Shown: one piece after another, positions 8,830-18,048 of the stretch | How positions within the stretch are numbered: the first letter of the stretch is position 1 | How the letters are laid out: every line of letters starts with the position of its first letter | Virus record (IMG/VR): IMGVR_UViG_3300009506_000051 | Coordinates: 1-49,536 of that record | Strand: one strand, 5' to 3' | From: a virus | DNA: 49,536 bases | Notes under the pieces: generated by a model | Database searches by the model: none | Told to the model about the DNA's origin: nothing | The model's input: the letters and a program-made list of their open reading frames with translations, nothing else | Made by a program: the position numbers and the translations under genes

Positions 8830-9464
8830 AGCGTCGAGTAGGTCCTATTCCAGCGATAGGTGACGTCACCCCGGTGAGCGATCAGCTTTGATGCATCATG
8901 GTCCACATGCGCCACGAAACCCTCCTTGCGGGCGTTCAGGAAAAACGGCGTGTCCTCGGTGCTGTAGTGGTCGTCAGCGTAGAACGCCAGAAACCTGGGC
9001 CGCGGTAGCGCCTCGAACACTTTGCGCTCTATCAAGGAAAACCCGAACCCCATGACCAGGCATTCTTCCACCCCAGTGGACTCCGTGGTCGTGTCGATCC
9101 GCCCCTCAGCGTTCAGCGCCAGCGCGGTGAATTCCGCCGGCGGATGACGCATTCTGTAGTTGCACCCTACGATCGGGAGTTTTCGGCTAGCGAGAACATG
9201 CAGCGTGTGCGGCTCAAAGGCCATGTCCTCGTCGATGAACAAGACGTGCGTCATGCCCGGTTTCTCTAGGGCCCTGTCGATCAGCCAATCTCGATTGCTG
9301 CCGACCCCGCTGCCCTCTCGCACATCAAAATCCATGGCTTGGTCCGAGAATGCGGGGTCCACCCGGTGCTGCGCGAAATAGGCCACCATCTTCGCAAGTG
9401 AAATGGCGAAGACGTTTTTTGTCTGCCCATAGCTCGGGATCGCCACAACCACGTTCATGCTCAT
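8826..9464 (-). CDS. GT-A type glycosyltransferase-like protein
   Basis: 212 residues. It starts MNVVVAIPSYGQ, has a DxD-like FIDEDM at about 77-82, and later CNYRMR and EDTPFF, the general layout of nucleotide-sugar binding GT-A glycosyltransferases acting on polysaccharide or protein. It overlaps both neighbours as ATGA, lying between a repeat protein and the giant ejection protein. It may modify a virion or host-surface glycan; the acceptor is unknown. Confidence 0.7.
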   Translation of the reverse strand: MSMNVVVAIPSYGQTKNVFAISLAKMVAYFAQHRVDPAFSDQAMDFDVREGSGVGSNRDWLIDRALEKPGMTHVLFIDEDMAFEPHTLHVLASRKLPIVGCNYRMRHPPAEFTALALNAEGRIDTTTESTGVEECLVMGFGFSLIERKVFEALPRPRFLAFYADDHYSTEDTPFFLNARKEGFVAHVDHDASKLIAHRGDVTYRWNRTYSTL

Positions 9465-10231
9465 ATCAGATCCGCCATTATCAATATCTCGATCAACTCC
9501 AGTAGCTCCCGGTCATCCTGCGCAAGCCTTTGTTTGCGCAGCTCGTTGTCCCAATTGTAAACCTGTGAGGGCAGTTCCGTGACAGATTCTACGGTGACCG
9601 TTGCAGGATATGCGGTCAACGTAAATGATTCGGAGGCAGCTGAAACAATCGTGTTCCTCGCCCCCGTGACCGCCGCCGGATACGCGGTAAGGGTGAACGA
9701 TCCGGCGCTCGCTGCGACAGTGCGATCCGCTGAAACCGTAGCGGATTGGGAGGCGATACTGAATCCTGCAGAACTCGCATTGACCGCGCGGTCTGCAGAC
9801 ACCGCGGCCGGTTGAGCAGCGATTGTGAAACTTCCAGCGCTTGCATCAATTATGTTGCCGGTGGAAACCGCGGCATTCTGATTAGCGAGCGTGAAAGCGC
9901 CAGCAGAAGCATTGACCGTTCTGTCCGCCGCAACCGTCGCGGCTTGTCCTGCTAGCGTGAATGCCCCCGCGCCAGCGCTAACGGTTCTGTCAGCGGTTAC
10001 TGTGGCGTTTTGCGCGGCTAGCGTGAAACTAGCTGATGACGCGCTAACAGTTCTGTCAGCGGTTACTGTGGCGTTTTGCGCGGCTAGCGTGAAACTGGCT
10101 GATGCGGCATTAACCGTTGTATCGCCACCCGCTGCCGCAATAACAACAACACCAAACCCTGGAACGAGGTACTCGCCAGCCGTTGTAGGCTCGTTGAGTG
10201 CCCCAAACCCAGGAATTAATTTTTCAGCCAT
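9461..10231 (-). CDS. Tail-associated protein made of about nine 22-residue repeats
   Basis: 256 residues. From about residue 38 to 215 the chain is a run of a 22-residue unit of the form TVxASxxSFTLAAQxATVTADR. Such SFTLxGQxA repeats occur in tail proteins of many siphoviruses and podoviruses, where they are probably short beta-rich domains. The N-terminus is Gly/Pro-rich, and the last 40 residues change to a charged helix (LRKQRLAQDDRELLELIEIL), perhaps an oligomerisation or anchoring element. Function not established. Confidence 0.7.
   Translation of the reverse strand: MAEKLIPGFGALNEPTTAGEYLVPGFGVVVIAAAGGDTTVNAASASFTLAAQNATVTADRTVSASSASFTLAAQNATVTADRTVSAGAGAFTLAGQAATVAADRTVNASAGAFTLANQNAAVSTGNIIDASAGSFTIAAQPAAVSADRAVNASSAGFSIASQSATVSADRTVAASAGSFTLTAYPAAVTGARNTIVSAASESFTLTAYPATVTVESVTELPSQVYNWDNELRKQRLAQDDRELLELIEILIMADLI
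9985..10096 (-). repeat. Two perfect 46-bp copies at 66-bp period inside the repeat-protein gene
   Basis: Bases 9985-10030 and 10051-10096 are identical. They encode two adjacent copies of the 22-residue unit, while the other units of the gene have diverged, so this pair looks like a recent duplication or gene conversion that could change repeat number. Confidence 0.8.
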
Positions 10232-11527
10232 CTACCCTACCACAATCTCGGGGCAGACGTAGACCACCTGATCTTTCACGAGGCAGGCATATACCAAAGC
10301 CATGCAGGCTTTTCCGTCACTGATCGCTGAAGTAATACAATGTGCCGTAACCGGGTTAGAGAACCCACCGGTGCCGGTCCAACTTTCGCTGTTAGTTGTA
10401 AGATTCGATGGAGTTGTTGCCAAGCCAGGCGCTGTAGTAGCAATAAGTCCTAGGTTTGTCGTGTCGTCTGCGTACTCCACCTCAATCCAAAATTCGTCAT
10501 CCTGTAGCGGTGTCGCGCTGTCATAAGTAATATTAACCTTTATTGTTACACCGGCAGAGGCATCTATGCTTATCGCACCTAGCAAATACCGCAAGGATTG
10601 TACCTGTTCTTTTGCTCCATTCCCACTCGGGTCCATCAAGAAGCTGTACGAAGTGGTACCATCGCTCCCAGCCAAATATATACTGGTGGAATCGCTTACT
10701 TCTCCAAAATAATCTTTTACGTAGCGGTCAACGTTTGTGTTCCCAGCTCCAGAGTTGAACATCGAGATATAGGCACCCGGTATCAACGTCCCTGCTATCG
10801 TTTCTGCCGGGAACTTTGAATTTACTGTAATAGCCCTAGATGAGCCTGTGATGGCAAATATCGAACCGGAGAAACCACTTAGCGCCGACAAATCGCAATC
10901 CTTTACGAAAATACTGATCTCGTTGCCAGCATCATAGAAGAAGTTTACTGGGTCAGCATCAGTAAGCGCAGAAAATACACAATTGTCGAAGACATATCTT
11001 GTTCCTCTTGCCCCAGTAAAAGCGCCAGTTCCAGTAATTGCTGAATTTGTATTAACAAGAGTACAGCCGAAGAAATTAACCTCAACGCTGCTTGATGTGC
11101 AATTTAGCTGAAAGTCCGATGTTATATGACAATCAACAAACCTTCTATAAGAGTTATTTCCTACAGAAGGATTGATTAGGTCTGCAGAAAACATGATCCC
11201 GACCCAATACATACTGCCCGTGAGGGATAGGTCATCGGATGCAACAGTGTTCGTTCGAATCTGCGTGGAAGACCCGGCAGTATAGGTACCACCAGCTGCC
11301 CCAACAGGAGTCATAGATAGCACAACAACCGGAGCAGCGTCGGTCCCATTGCTGCAGGTCAGCGTCTGGTTTCCAGCGGACAATACCTCCGCATGATTCA
11401 CGCTCACCCATACTTCTTCCCCGGCGGCCGCATTGGTGAGCGCGGACTGGCTTGCTAGCCAGGCATTCGCCCAGTTTGTCCCGTTATTCGAACCACCGGT
11501 TGCGGTGCTATCCACATATTGTGTCAT
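10232..11527 (-). CDS. Beta-rich virion/tail protein, beta-helix-like N-terminal half
   Basis: 431 residues, rich in Ser/Thr/Asn with few charged residues. The first 250 residues (ATGGSNNGTNWANAW..., then short strands such as YVFDNCVFSAL and ISIFVKDCDLSAL) resemble the right-handed beta-helix proteins of phage tails. The C-terminal half (VTIKVNITYDSATPLQDDEFWIEVEY) looks like a beta-sandwich. It starts as ATGA over the stop of the upstream gene. A second adhesin or a fibre-associated protein is likely; no precise family. Confidence 0.65.
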   Translation of the reverse strand: MTQYVDSTATGGSNNGTNWANAWLASQSALTNAAAGEEVWVSVNHAEVLSAGNQTLTCSNGTDAAPVVVLSMTPVGAAGGTYTAGSSTQIRTNTVASDDLSLTGSMYWVGIMFSADLINPSVGNNSYRRFVDCHITSDFQLNCTSSSVEVNFFGCTLVNTNSAITGTGAFTGARGTRYVFDNCVFSALTDADPVNFFYDAGNEISIFVKDCDLSALSGFSGSIFAITGSSRAITVNSKFPAETIAGTLIPGAYISMFNSGAGNTNVDRYVKDYFGEVSDSTSIYLAGSDGTTSYSFLMDPSGNGAKEQVQSLRYLLGAISIDASAGVTIKVNITYDSATPLQDDEFWIEVEYADDTTNLGLIATTAPGLATTPSNLTTNSESWTGTGGFSNPVTAHCITSAISDGKACMALVYACLVKDQVVYVCPEIVVG

Positions 11528-12069
11528 GGTGCTCTGACCACGCAGGCTTCATCCACCCACGGCACATAGGCGGCCAGGGCAACAGAAGTATCATAGGCTG
11601 TCTGCACGTCTCCCCGGATACCTGTGGCCTGCTGCTGCGTCGCATCGAGCAGGGCCGTGAGATCTCCATTGCTGGTGTGGGATAGGTAGAGCAGAATATT
11701 CAGCAGTGCCAATTTGTCCGCCTGGGCGAGCCAGTAGCAGAGCACCGCCAGGCTGGCATCGTCCCAGCTAGTCCATTCCGGCACGACTTTTACAAAGAAT
11801 CCTCCGGCATCGTGCCAGAGCGTATCCTCACTGGCGTGATCAATGTGCCACTGCCGGTCCTCCTGCGCCAGATTCTGCAGCACGATCGGCGCCCTGGCCG
11901 TCAGCTCAGCCTGCTCATCCCAGTCTGACGGAACACCCAGGAAAGGTCCTACTTCGACAGTCCGCTCGACTGAGTTGTTACTCAGCGCCGTGAATCCCAA
12001 TTTCACGTCCCGAGTACCGTCTGCGTTTGCTCGATCGTAAACAATGTAGCTTTGCGTGATAGTAGCCAT
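11524..12069 (-). CDS. Phage structural-region hypothetical protein
   Basis: 181 residues. The N-terminal half is beta-rich (YIVYDRANADGTRDVKLGFTALSNN), the C-terminal half helical (VLCYWLAQADKLALLNILLYLS). No catalytic motif is visible. It sits in the tail/adhesin gene group and is coupled to the next gene through an ATGA overlap, which suggests an accessory tail component. I do not recognise a named family. Confidence 0.6.
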   Translation of the reverse strand: MATITQSYIVYDRANADGTRDVKLGFTALSNNSVERTVEVGPFLGVPSDWDEQAELTARAPIVLQNLAQEDRQWHIDHASEDTLWHDAGGFFVKVVPEWTSWDDASLAVLCYWLAQADKLALLNILLYLSHTSNGDLTALLDATQQQATGIRGDVQTAYDTSVALAAYVPWVDEACVVRAP

Positions 12070-12089
12070 ATTTATTTAGTTCTCATTCC

Positions 12090-12287
12090 TCATCGTGCCG
12101 CCTTCGTAAGCTGCACGATCAAATTGTGAATTCGCTTTACCAGAACCTCATCAACTCCTTTGTTGTTGAGGTCCATATCGGTGAGCTTCTTGCCATCCCA
12201 CCAGCGGATTTCCCAGGTAGGGTTGGTCTGCCGATAGGTGACCGTAGCGGCATTAGGGATGAGACGAGACTTGACGATGACTGACAT
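12090..12287 (-). CDS. Small hypothetical protein (65 aa)
   Basis: Starts at the ATG 12285-12287, which shares its first base with the upstream TAA (taATG) and has AGGTGA at good spacing. The sequence (MSVIVKSRLIPNAATV... EIRWWDGKKLTDMD...) is small, basic and without membrane segments. A longer in-frame reading to 12383 lies inside the upstream gene and is rejected. Position suggests a minor tail or neck-region protein. Confidence 0.6.
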   Translation of the reverse strand: MSVIVKSRLIPNAATVTYRQTNPTWEIRWWDGKKLTDMDLNNKGVDEVLVKRIHNLIVQLTKAAR

Positions 12288-12742
12288 TAGGTCACCTGGA
12301 AGATCCCGTTGGCGTGGAAGTTCACGTCCAAAGAGCCACCAACCAAGCTGATCGGCCCACCGAGATCGATCGCGAATAGGCAATCCTTGTTTGCATCGGT
12401 GTCGTTATAGCCGATCATCCAGTACCCATCTGTGAATCCGGAAGCGTCTTGCGCTAGCGTGGCAGGATCTGCGAAGTCGAGCCTGAACGTATTAGCTACG
12501 GCTTCTGACCAGACACCGCTTGCAAGCGCAACGGGTCCCGTATAACTGGTTCCACCAGTGGCTACCTGAAGTGCGGAATAATCCGTTGTCCCTCCTGCCC
12601 CCCAGGATGGATCGGCGGTATCTCTTGTCGGGGGTGTGGTGTTGTCCACGATCCCGTAGTTCCAGGTGTCAGCACCAACGTTAAACCCGTTGCCGAAATT
12701 CACCAATCCAGCGTCGAAAATAATCATGTCACCTTGTGCCAT
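12287..12742 (-). CDS. Phage tail-region hypothetical protein (151 aa)
   Basis: A beta-rich, acidic, low-lysine protein (MAQGDMIIFDAGLVNFGNG..., LQVATGGTSYTGPVAL, DGYWMIGYNDTDANKD). GAGGGTGA precedes the ATG. This composition is typical of small virion decoration or tail proteins, and the genes on both sides are of the same kind, but no named domain is apparent. Confidence 0.65.
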   Translation of the reverse strand: MAQGDMIIFDAGLVNFGNGFNVGADTWNYGIVDNTTPPTRDTADPSWGAGGTTDYSALQVATGGTSYTGPVALASGVWSEAVANTFRLDFADPATLAQDASGFTDGYWMIGYNDTDANKDCLFAIDLGGPISLVGGSLDVNFHANGIFQVT

Positions 12743-12753
12743 TGTCTCACCCT

Positions 12754-13161
12754 CTAGGTCTCTGGTTCCTCGATAATGTCAACCGTGCTGATCAGCCCGG
12801 CCAAGTCTCTTTTTACTACCAAGCGTTTGCGCTTGGGTTTCGAATCTTCTTTAGTATCGTCCTCCATCACCGTCACCTGCGCCGGTGGGATCGTAATCGG
12901 CGGAACCTGCACGTCGATCAGAGGCTCGAACTTGATCGGCGGGATCTCGATCGGCGGCACAGTAACCTCGATCCGCGGAGTCACGGTCACCTGGGGTGCC
13001 GGTGCGTCTATGCGCAGCTCACGAATCAGGGTGGTCATGGCCTCGACGAAGGCCGCGCGCTCTCGACTCATCTGCTCCATAGCGACAGACATAGATCGCA
13101 CGGGGTGCATGTCTAGCTCAGAGGTGCGGCGAAAGTTGGTTGAATCAGTTTGCACTGCCAC
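12754..13161 (-). CDS. Virion-associated protein with Pro/Ile strand repeats
   Basis: 135 residues from a GTG start with GAGGA eight bases upstream. A helical N-terminal half (SMSVAMEQMSRERAAFVEAM) is followed by short repeating strands at about 58-102 (VTVPPIEIPPIKFEPLIDV, VPPITIPP), an extended triple-strand-like motif of the sort seen in small fibres and trimerisation stems, and then a basic KPKRKR patch. The function is unknown; a trimeric linker in the tail is a reasonable guess. Confidence 0.6.
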   Translation of the reverse strand: MAVQTDSTNFRRTSELDMHPVRSMSVAMEQMSRERAAFVEAMTTLIRELRIDAPAPQVTVTPRIEVTVPPIEIPPIKFEPLIDVQVPPITIPPAQVTVMEDDTKEDSKPKRKRLVVKRDLAGLISTVDIIEEPET

Positions 13162-13171
13162 GGTTACGTCC

Positions 13172-15238
13172 TCATGCTCTCAGGCAATCAAGTAATTGCT
13201 GCAGGGCGCCTACCCTGTTGTCGGCTTCCGCTAGGGCGGGTAGCGCCTCCACGGGTCGCAGATCCCCTGTCTCCTGGTCCTGCAGCTCGATGTTCATCTG
13301 TTCCAGCTCTAGGCCCGCTGCATCGATCTGCTCGGCCGTCTTGCGTGCAGTCGCTGGGCCCTCGATGCGGATATTGAAGAAATCCTCGTAGAGCTGACGC
13401 ACCGTGGGCGCTCGCGTCCCCCGGGGTAGCGTCCCGGCGGCCTCCCGCTTCTTCAGCTCCTCGGCCTTGGTGGTCAGGTATGCCGGAATCAGCACCGAGC
13501 TGTACGTGGCCTCCTCAGGCCGTAGGATGCCGGTCGCGCGCAACTGCTCGCTGATCTGCTCCATGATCGCGCTGGCTTCGTCGTGCGTCTCCTTTGCCTT
13601 AGCGGCCTCCTCGACCATGCGCCGGACACCAGCCGACTCCCCGGCGGCCAGCTCCGCGCGGGACATCGCCATGGGGTCTACCTTCAGGTGCTCACGTAGC
13701 ACCTTGATGGCTTCGGGGTCTCGGGCCAGTTGGTTCACGAACAAGTCTGTAGGGATCTGTACATCCCCATTAGGATTCGCGGCTATCTGCTCCGCGAATG
13801 CCGGTAGATACTGTGTAGGTAGTTGCGAAACTACCTCGGCGGGGGCATAGAGGGAGAGAGGGCTGCGCAGGCTCGCCAAAAACTCGGCCATAGCCTCTGG
13901 CGCTCGTCCTGCGGTTTTGGACTGCTGCGCCAGCGTGATAACCCGGTCTATGGCGCTTTGATCGGCGATACTCTGAATCGCTTGCCGGGTCTCCACGTCT
14001 ACCTTTCGCCCGAGGGAGGAGATTTCGGTAATAGCACCCGCACCGGTGCCCGTGCCAAATCCAACCAGGCCTCCGATCGCCACATTACTTGCGAGGCCTT
14101 CGGACCAGGGCCGACCGGTCACGATGTTCTGGCCTATCTGCTCACCGAAGCTCTGGATCTGTTCCTCCAAGGATTCCTTTGCGCCAGCACCTAGTGTGCG
14201 CCCGGTGGCCCGCAAGAAACCTGGGGTTCTGCCCGCAAGGCCCCGTCCCGCCAGGGACCGACCGAGAGTCGCTTCGACGTCGCCCCCGGGGAGCGTTTTC
14301 GACAGGCCCAGGGACACGCCGGTAGTCCACGCGCCGGTCAGGATAGAAGGCAGTATTACTTCTGACCAAGGAACGCCCTCTTCTTCCGCTTGAAGCAGAG
14401 TCGATCCGGCTGACAGTGCGCCTTCTGTTCCCGCAGATACGGCCGCTATTCTGCCCGCGATATGTGGTTGAGCTAAGAAGGTAGCTGCCTCAGATGTCCC
14501 TACTTGGATGCCTTCTTTTTTCAACAGACCGAGTGCGAAAGATCTAGTAGCACCTGTGATTCCCACGAATGCGGGTACAGATCGCGCGGCAACCGCCGAC
14601 AACGCTGCAGGTCTCTGCAACGCTCGTGAAACCGTTTCCAGATATCCAACATCCTCTGTGAGGTACTGCAAGGATTCTCGAATCTGGGGAGACATTCCTT
14701 CGGTCAGTCTTTCTCTGGCACTACCGTCAGTGAATCCGAGACGCTCACCGGCCCCTTTATAGAGAACACCGAACCTCTCTCCCTGCATCCTCTCGGGATG
14801 GATCATCCGCACCAGGTCATCGATACCCAAGCCAAGATTTAGCGCCATATCTTTGAGAAAATCGCCCGAAGTATATCTGCGACCCCACGCCCTCTCGATC
14901 TCGGCCAGCGTGCCCACGTCATCGAAACTGATCGCGGCTTTCTCCTCATCGGACAGATAATCGTATGTGTTTGGTGCGTTCTCCTGCAAGCTTTTGACAT
15001 CGATGCCAAGTGCCCGTGTGAATTCCTTCAGCTGTTGTTCGTCTTTGCGAGCGAAATCAAGCGACATGCCGAGAGGTTTTGCCAGCTTGAGCAGCGCAGC
15101 GCTCCCGTCCGGATTGAACCGACTGGCCCGAGTAATCTTCGGCAGCACCTGTTTTGGGTCTGGCGGTGCGTCCGGCGCACCCGGTAAACTCGGTGACGCC
15201 AGACCGAACAGGCGAGCTTGTTCAGGGGGTAGGGGCAT
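13172..15238 (-). CDS. Internal virion (ejection) protein, membrane-active region predicted
   Basis: 688 residues. Residues about 1-190 are charged and helical. A central part (about 205-420) is Ala/Gly-rich with amphipathic or hydrophobic stretches (ALSAVAARSVPAFVGITG, VAIGGLVGFGTGTGAGA) that could insert in membrane. The C-terminus is again a charged helix. Together with its neighbours (631 and 192 residues) it fits the set of internal core proteins that podoviruses eject to form the DNA channel. No transglycosylase motif was seen. Confidence 0.7.
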   Translation of the reverse strand: MPLPPEQARLFGLASPSLPGAPDAPPDPKQVLPKITRASRFNPDGSAALLKLAKPLGMSLDFARKDEQQLKEFTRALGIDVKSLQENAPNTYDYLSDEEKAAISFDDVGTLAEIERAWGRRYTSGDFLKDMALNLGLGIDDLVRMIHPERMQGERFGVLYKGAGERLGFTDGSARERLTEGMSPQIRESLQYLTEDVGYLETVSRALQRPAALSAVAARSVPAFVGITGATRSFALGLLKKEGIQVGTSEAATFLAQPHIAGRIAAVSAGTEGALSAGSTLLQAEEEGVPWSEVILPSILTGAWTTGVSLGLSKTLPGGDVEATLGRSLAGRGLAGRTPGFLRATGRTLGAGAKESLEEQIQSFGEQIGQNIVTGRPWSEGLASNVAIGGLVGFGTGTGAGAITEISSLGRKVDVETRQAIQSIADQSAIDRVITLAQQSKTAGRAPEAMAEFLASLRSPLSLYAPAEVVSQLPTQYLPAFAEQIAANPNGDVQIPTDLFVNQLARDPEAIKVLREHLKVDPMAMSRAELAAGESAGVRRMVEEAAKAKETHDEASAIMEQISEQLRATGILRPEEATYSSVLIPAYLTTKAEELKKREAAGTLPRGTRAPTVRQLYEDFFNIRIEGPATARKTAEQIDAAGLELEQMNIELQDQETGDLRPVEALPALAEADNRVGALQQLLDCLRA

Positions 15239-17114
15239 TGTTCCGGTCTAGGTTGCGCAAGATGGTCGTAAAGATAATCGCAAACATCTCGTAGGAAATC
15301 TGCGAAGGAGGCACTTTATTTTGAATAAGTTTCCTCTCTGTGAGTTGAAAAGCCAAAGGACTTACGCTCCGTAAGTCTAGGATCTTCTGTTTCTCCGCTT
15401 CCATGTAGTTCGGAGGAAATTCAATTACCAGTGGAGCGCTTTCCTTAGTGGCGGGTTCTAACTTGGATGTTCCTTGGTACAGGGCGTTGAATCGCGCCAT
15501 GAAAACCGCAGGATCGTACTGTTTGTTCCCGGCTGCATCGGTCGTGAACTCTCCTGCATCGGTCATACGACGAAGCGTTTCCTCATAGAGTTGGCGATTG
15601 TTGGTATAATAATACGCCAACATATCGCTTTTCTGCTCGCTATCCATCGCACCCACGGGCATTGTTGAGTCCCAAACAACCCCAGGGCTGTAGATGACTT
15701 CTTCTAGAAGCTTGTCTATGCGGTTGTTAATCTCCGATTGGGCGGGGAACTGTCCTGTAGTATCACTGATACCATACATCCAGTCCCGCAGGTTTAGAAT
15801 CAGGCGACTCTGCTTCGCTTCATCGGTAATCGAGTTCAACGTGGCTCTTTGCCGTAGCGTGTCCTCCGCGTCTTTGACCGTAGGGGGCGTGATGTCCGCA
15901 CCGCCATAGGCAAATCCTCCGTATTCTTCGAACTTCTTGGGTGGCATCATCTTGACTACCTCCGGGTGTGTCTCCATCCATTGTCGAACATTGGCTTGCC
16001 CACCGAGTCCACCGCTGCCTTTGGCTCGAATCAATTCCAGCTCAGCGCTGTTATCCCATACAGCGGTTGGCGCTGGCGCTGCCGCCTCCGCTTCCAATTT
16101 CAAAAGAAAAGGGATGTCATTAGGAGTAGCGTCTCTCCACTGATCGTAGGTGATGTCCCGCGTTTTCATCTCCCCAGAAGCTACTAGGGGCACCGCCCGT
16201 TTCATAAACTCGTCACGGCGTTCTTGCCGTGCGTTAGCGATTTGTGATGCAGCTGCAGTAGCCGCATTATATAGACGTGCTTGCAAGAGCGGATCTTTGG
16301 TTTTTCTTATATCTGCGTGCATCTCGTTAAGGGATGCTTGCCTCTCGATCCATTTCGCCGCTTGTGTTGCGACCGCATCTGCGCGCTGTTTCTGACTGAT
16401 ACGATCTGCCTCCGCTCGGGCTTGGTCCTGCGCCTGGCGCAGTTTCACCATCCGAGTGTCTTCAGGTAAATACTTGTCAGCCCAGGATGCTTGTAGCTCC
16501 TGCACCTGCCGCCATGGGGGTAGCGTGTCGATGCGGCCAAGCGCCGCATCCACTTTCATCTTGTTAGCTAACTCCTGTTCTTGCTGGGCGTCGATGTTCC
16601 CCCTTGCACGAGCAACAGCTAGCTGCCCATCTACGAATTGACCATATTCGACCATGTTGCCTGACTTTATTGCGGCCTCTCTGCCCTTCACAAACCGGTC
16701 ATTCATTTCCGCGATTTCTGCATCCTTGCGCCGCACCTCAGCGATATCGTGTACTCTACCGTACCCCTCCAGCACCTGTAGTTGTGCTTTCTGTCGAAAC
16801 TGGTCTCTGGCAGAAGCTCGGGAAATGCCGGAAGAGGCCTCCGCTATAACATCGTCAAGTTTCTCTCTATACCGATCTGGGAGCGTGGTGTAATCGAGGT
16901 CCTCATCGGCCTGATTATCCGCTTCCGATTTGGCCATGAAGAACGCGCTTTCCGCATCGCCAATCTCCTTGGCGTCGGCCGCATCCATCTGCCTCTGCAT
17001 CTCCCGCTGCGCCGTGTCGCTCACCCCCGGCGCTTGTGGCATCGTGGCGATGGGCGAGCCTATCTGGAGGGTCTGCCGTGGGGCTAGCGTGCGGTAGTCG
17101 GGAATGACGGCCAT
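15222..17114 (-). CDS. Internal virion protein (long coiled-coil, gp15-like role)
   Basis: 630 residues from the ATG at 17112-17114; the TTG just upstream is an alternative. The protein is almost entirely charged helix with strong Ala/Gln/Glu/Arg content (residues about 40-330) and has no membrane segment, like the T7 gp15 class of internal core proteins in size and composition. It overlaps the following gene by 17 bases. Role inferred from order, length and composition rather than a motif. Confidence 0.7.
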   Translation of the reverse strand: MAVIPDYRTLAPRQTLQIGSPIATMPQAPGVSDTAQREMQRQMDAADAKEIGDAESAFFMAKSEADNQADEDLDYTTLPDRYREKLDDVIAEASSGISRASARDQFRQKAQLQVLEGYGRVHDIAEVRRKDAEIAEMNDRFVKGREAAIKSGNMVEYGQFVDGQLAVARARGNIDAQQEQELANKMKVDAALGRIDTLPPWRQVQELQASWADKYLPEDTRMVKLRQAQDQARAEADRISQKQRADAVATQAAKWIERQASLNEMHADIRKTKDPLLQARLYNAATAAASQIANARQERRDEFMKRAVPLVASGEMKTRDITYDQWRDATPNDIPFLLKLEAEAAAPAPTAVWDNSAELELIRAKGSGGLGGQANVRQWMETHPEVVKMMPPKKFEEYGGFAYGGADITPPTVKDAEDTLRQRATLNSITDEAKQSRLILNLRDWMYGISDTTGQFPAQSEINNRIDKLLEEVIYSPGVVWDSTMPVGAMDSEQKSDMLAYYYTNNRQLYEETLRRMTDAGEFTTDAAGNKQYDPAVFMARFNALYQGTSKLEPATKESAPLVIEFPPNYMEAEKQKILDLRSVSPLAFQLTERKLIQNKVPPSQISYEMFAIIFTTILRNLDRNNAPTP

Positions 17115-17125
17115 CAAGGGCTACC

Positions 17126-17704
17126 TCAGCGCAACGAGTCCATTGTGAAGTCCTTGAACTGTCCCCGCTTGTACCAGGGCTGATCCTTCCATAGCTGATA
17201 GCGGTTCCTCTCCTTCTGACTCCAGCTGGCCATCTCTTTCTCACTGGGGCCCTTGTAGTACTCGTCATAGATCGTAGACCCCTGGGACAGCATGGTACTG
17301 AGCCCGCTTGTGATCCCAGACAAGCGTTGCTGCTTGGCCTGCAGATCGTAGGTATTGGCCTGGGTCCTCAGCCCGTAAGCCCTCTGCTCGCCTTCGAACA
17401 TGGCGGCCAGCGCGTTGTATTGTGCGTCCCTGCCGACACGGGAGAGCAGCCGTGTCATTCCTGGGTCCATCGGGTCTCCGCCCCCGGCGGCCATAGCCGC
17501 TCGTGCGTCGGACTCCACGATCTTGCCTTCTTTGCCGGCGGCGTAGGCCCCGCGGGAGCCTGTGGCAATCGCCGCCCGGGCTGCCTGCTTGTACTGGCTC
17601 GCCGAATAACTGGCCTGATTTGCGGCGCCAATACCTTGCGCGATCTCTTTCGTACCAGAGACGAGTGTATTGATTGTCGCGATTTGGGCCGGATTCATGT
17701 CCAT
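17126..17704 (-). CDS. Internal virion protein (gp14-like role)
   Basis: 192 residues. The N-terminal half is Ala/Ser/Gln-rich helix (QIGAANQASYSASQYKQAARAA), then GAYAAGKEGKIVESDARAAM, the kind of sequence found in small podoviral internal core proteins that form the first part of the ejection channel. The C-terminal part is aromatic and basic (YQLWKDQPWYKRGQFKDF). The start at 17704 has GGAG at eight bases; a second ATG at 17698 overlaps the upstream stop. Confidence 0.7.
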   Translation of the reverse strand: MDMNPAQIATINTLVSGTKEIAQGIGAANQASYSASQYKQAARAAIATGSRGAYAAGKEGKIVESDARAAMAAGGGDPMDPGMTRLLSRVGRDAQYNALAAMFEGEQRAYGLRTQANTYDLQAKQQRLSGITSGLSTMLSQGSTIYDEYYKGPSEKEMASWSQKERNRYQLWKDQPWYKRGQFKDFTMDSLR

Positions 17705-18045
17705 ACATATATCTCCGCGTCTCGACTCTCATCCCGTCGAAAGCCCGCTTTCTTCAAGATCTCCCTGGCGTGCGGCTCGTTAGGGTCCGGGATCGCATAA
17801 ATCGGTTCGGAGTAACCATGGAGCAGCGTGGGGAAGGCCTTCACTGCGCGAAGGATGGTCGTGGGGTACCGTTCTTTCATCCGCGGCGTGACCTGACAGA
17901 ACGCCATCAGGGGGGTGGAATGGAATACGCCCATGATTCCCAGCACCTCTCCCTCGTGCTCGGCGACGACCGCGCGCAAGGTGAACTTCGCCGGATGCCC
18001 ATACAATGCCTCGATATCCGTTGCGGTCGCGGGCCGGATCTCCAC
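17695..18045 (-). CDS. GNAT-like acetyltransferase-fold protein
   Basis: 116 residues from a GTG start (MEIRPATATDIEAL). The opening is the beta1-alpha1 of GNAT proteins, EGEVLGIMGVF is the usual beta-strand pair, and EILKKAGFRRDE is the C-terminal signature helix and strand. It is shorter than most GNAT enzymes (about 140-150), and the R/QxxGxG/A acetyl-CoA loop is not clear, so it may be a structural or inactive form. Such genes often lie next to internal core genes of podoviruses. Confidence 0.6.
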   Translation of the reverse strand: MEIRPATATDIEALYGHPAKFTLRAVVAEHEGEVLGIMGVFHSTPLMAFCQVTPRMKERYPTTILRAVKAFPTLLHGYSEPIYAIPDPNEPHAREILKKAGFRRDESRDAEIYVWT

Positions 18046-18048
18046 GGG

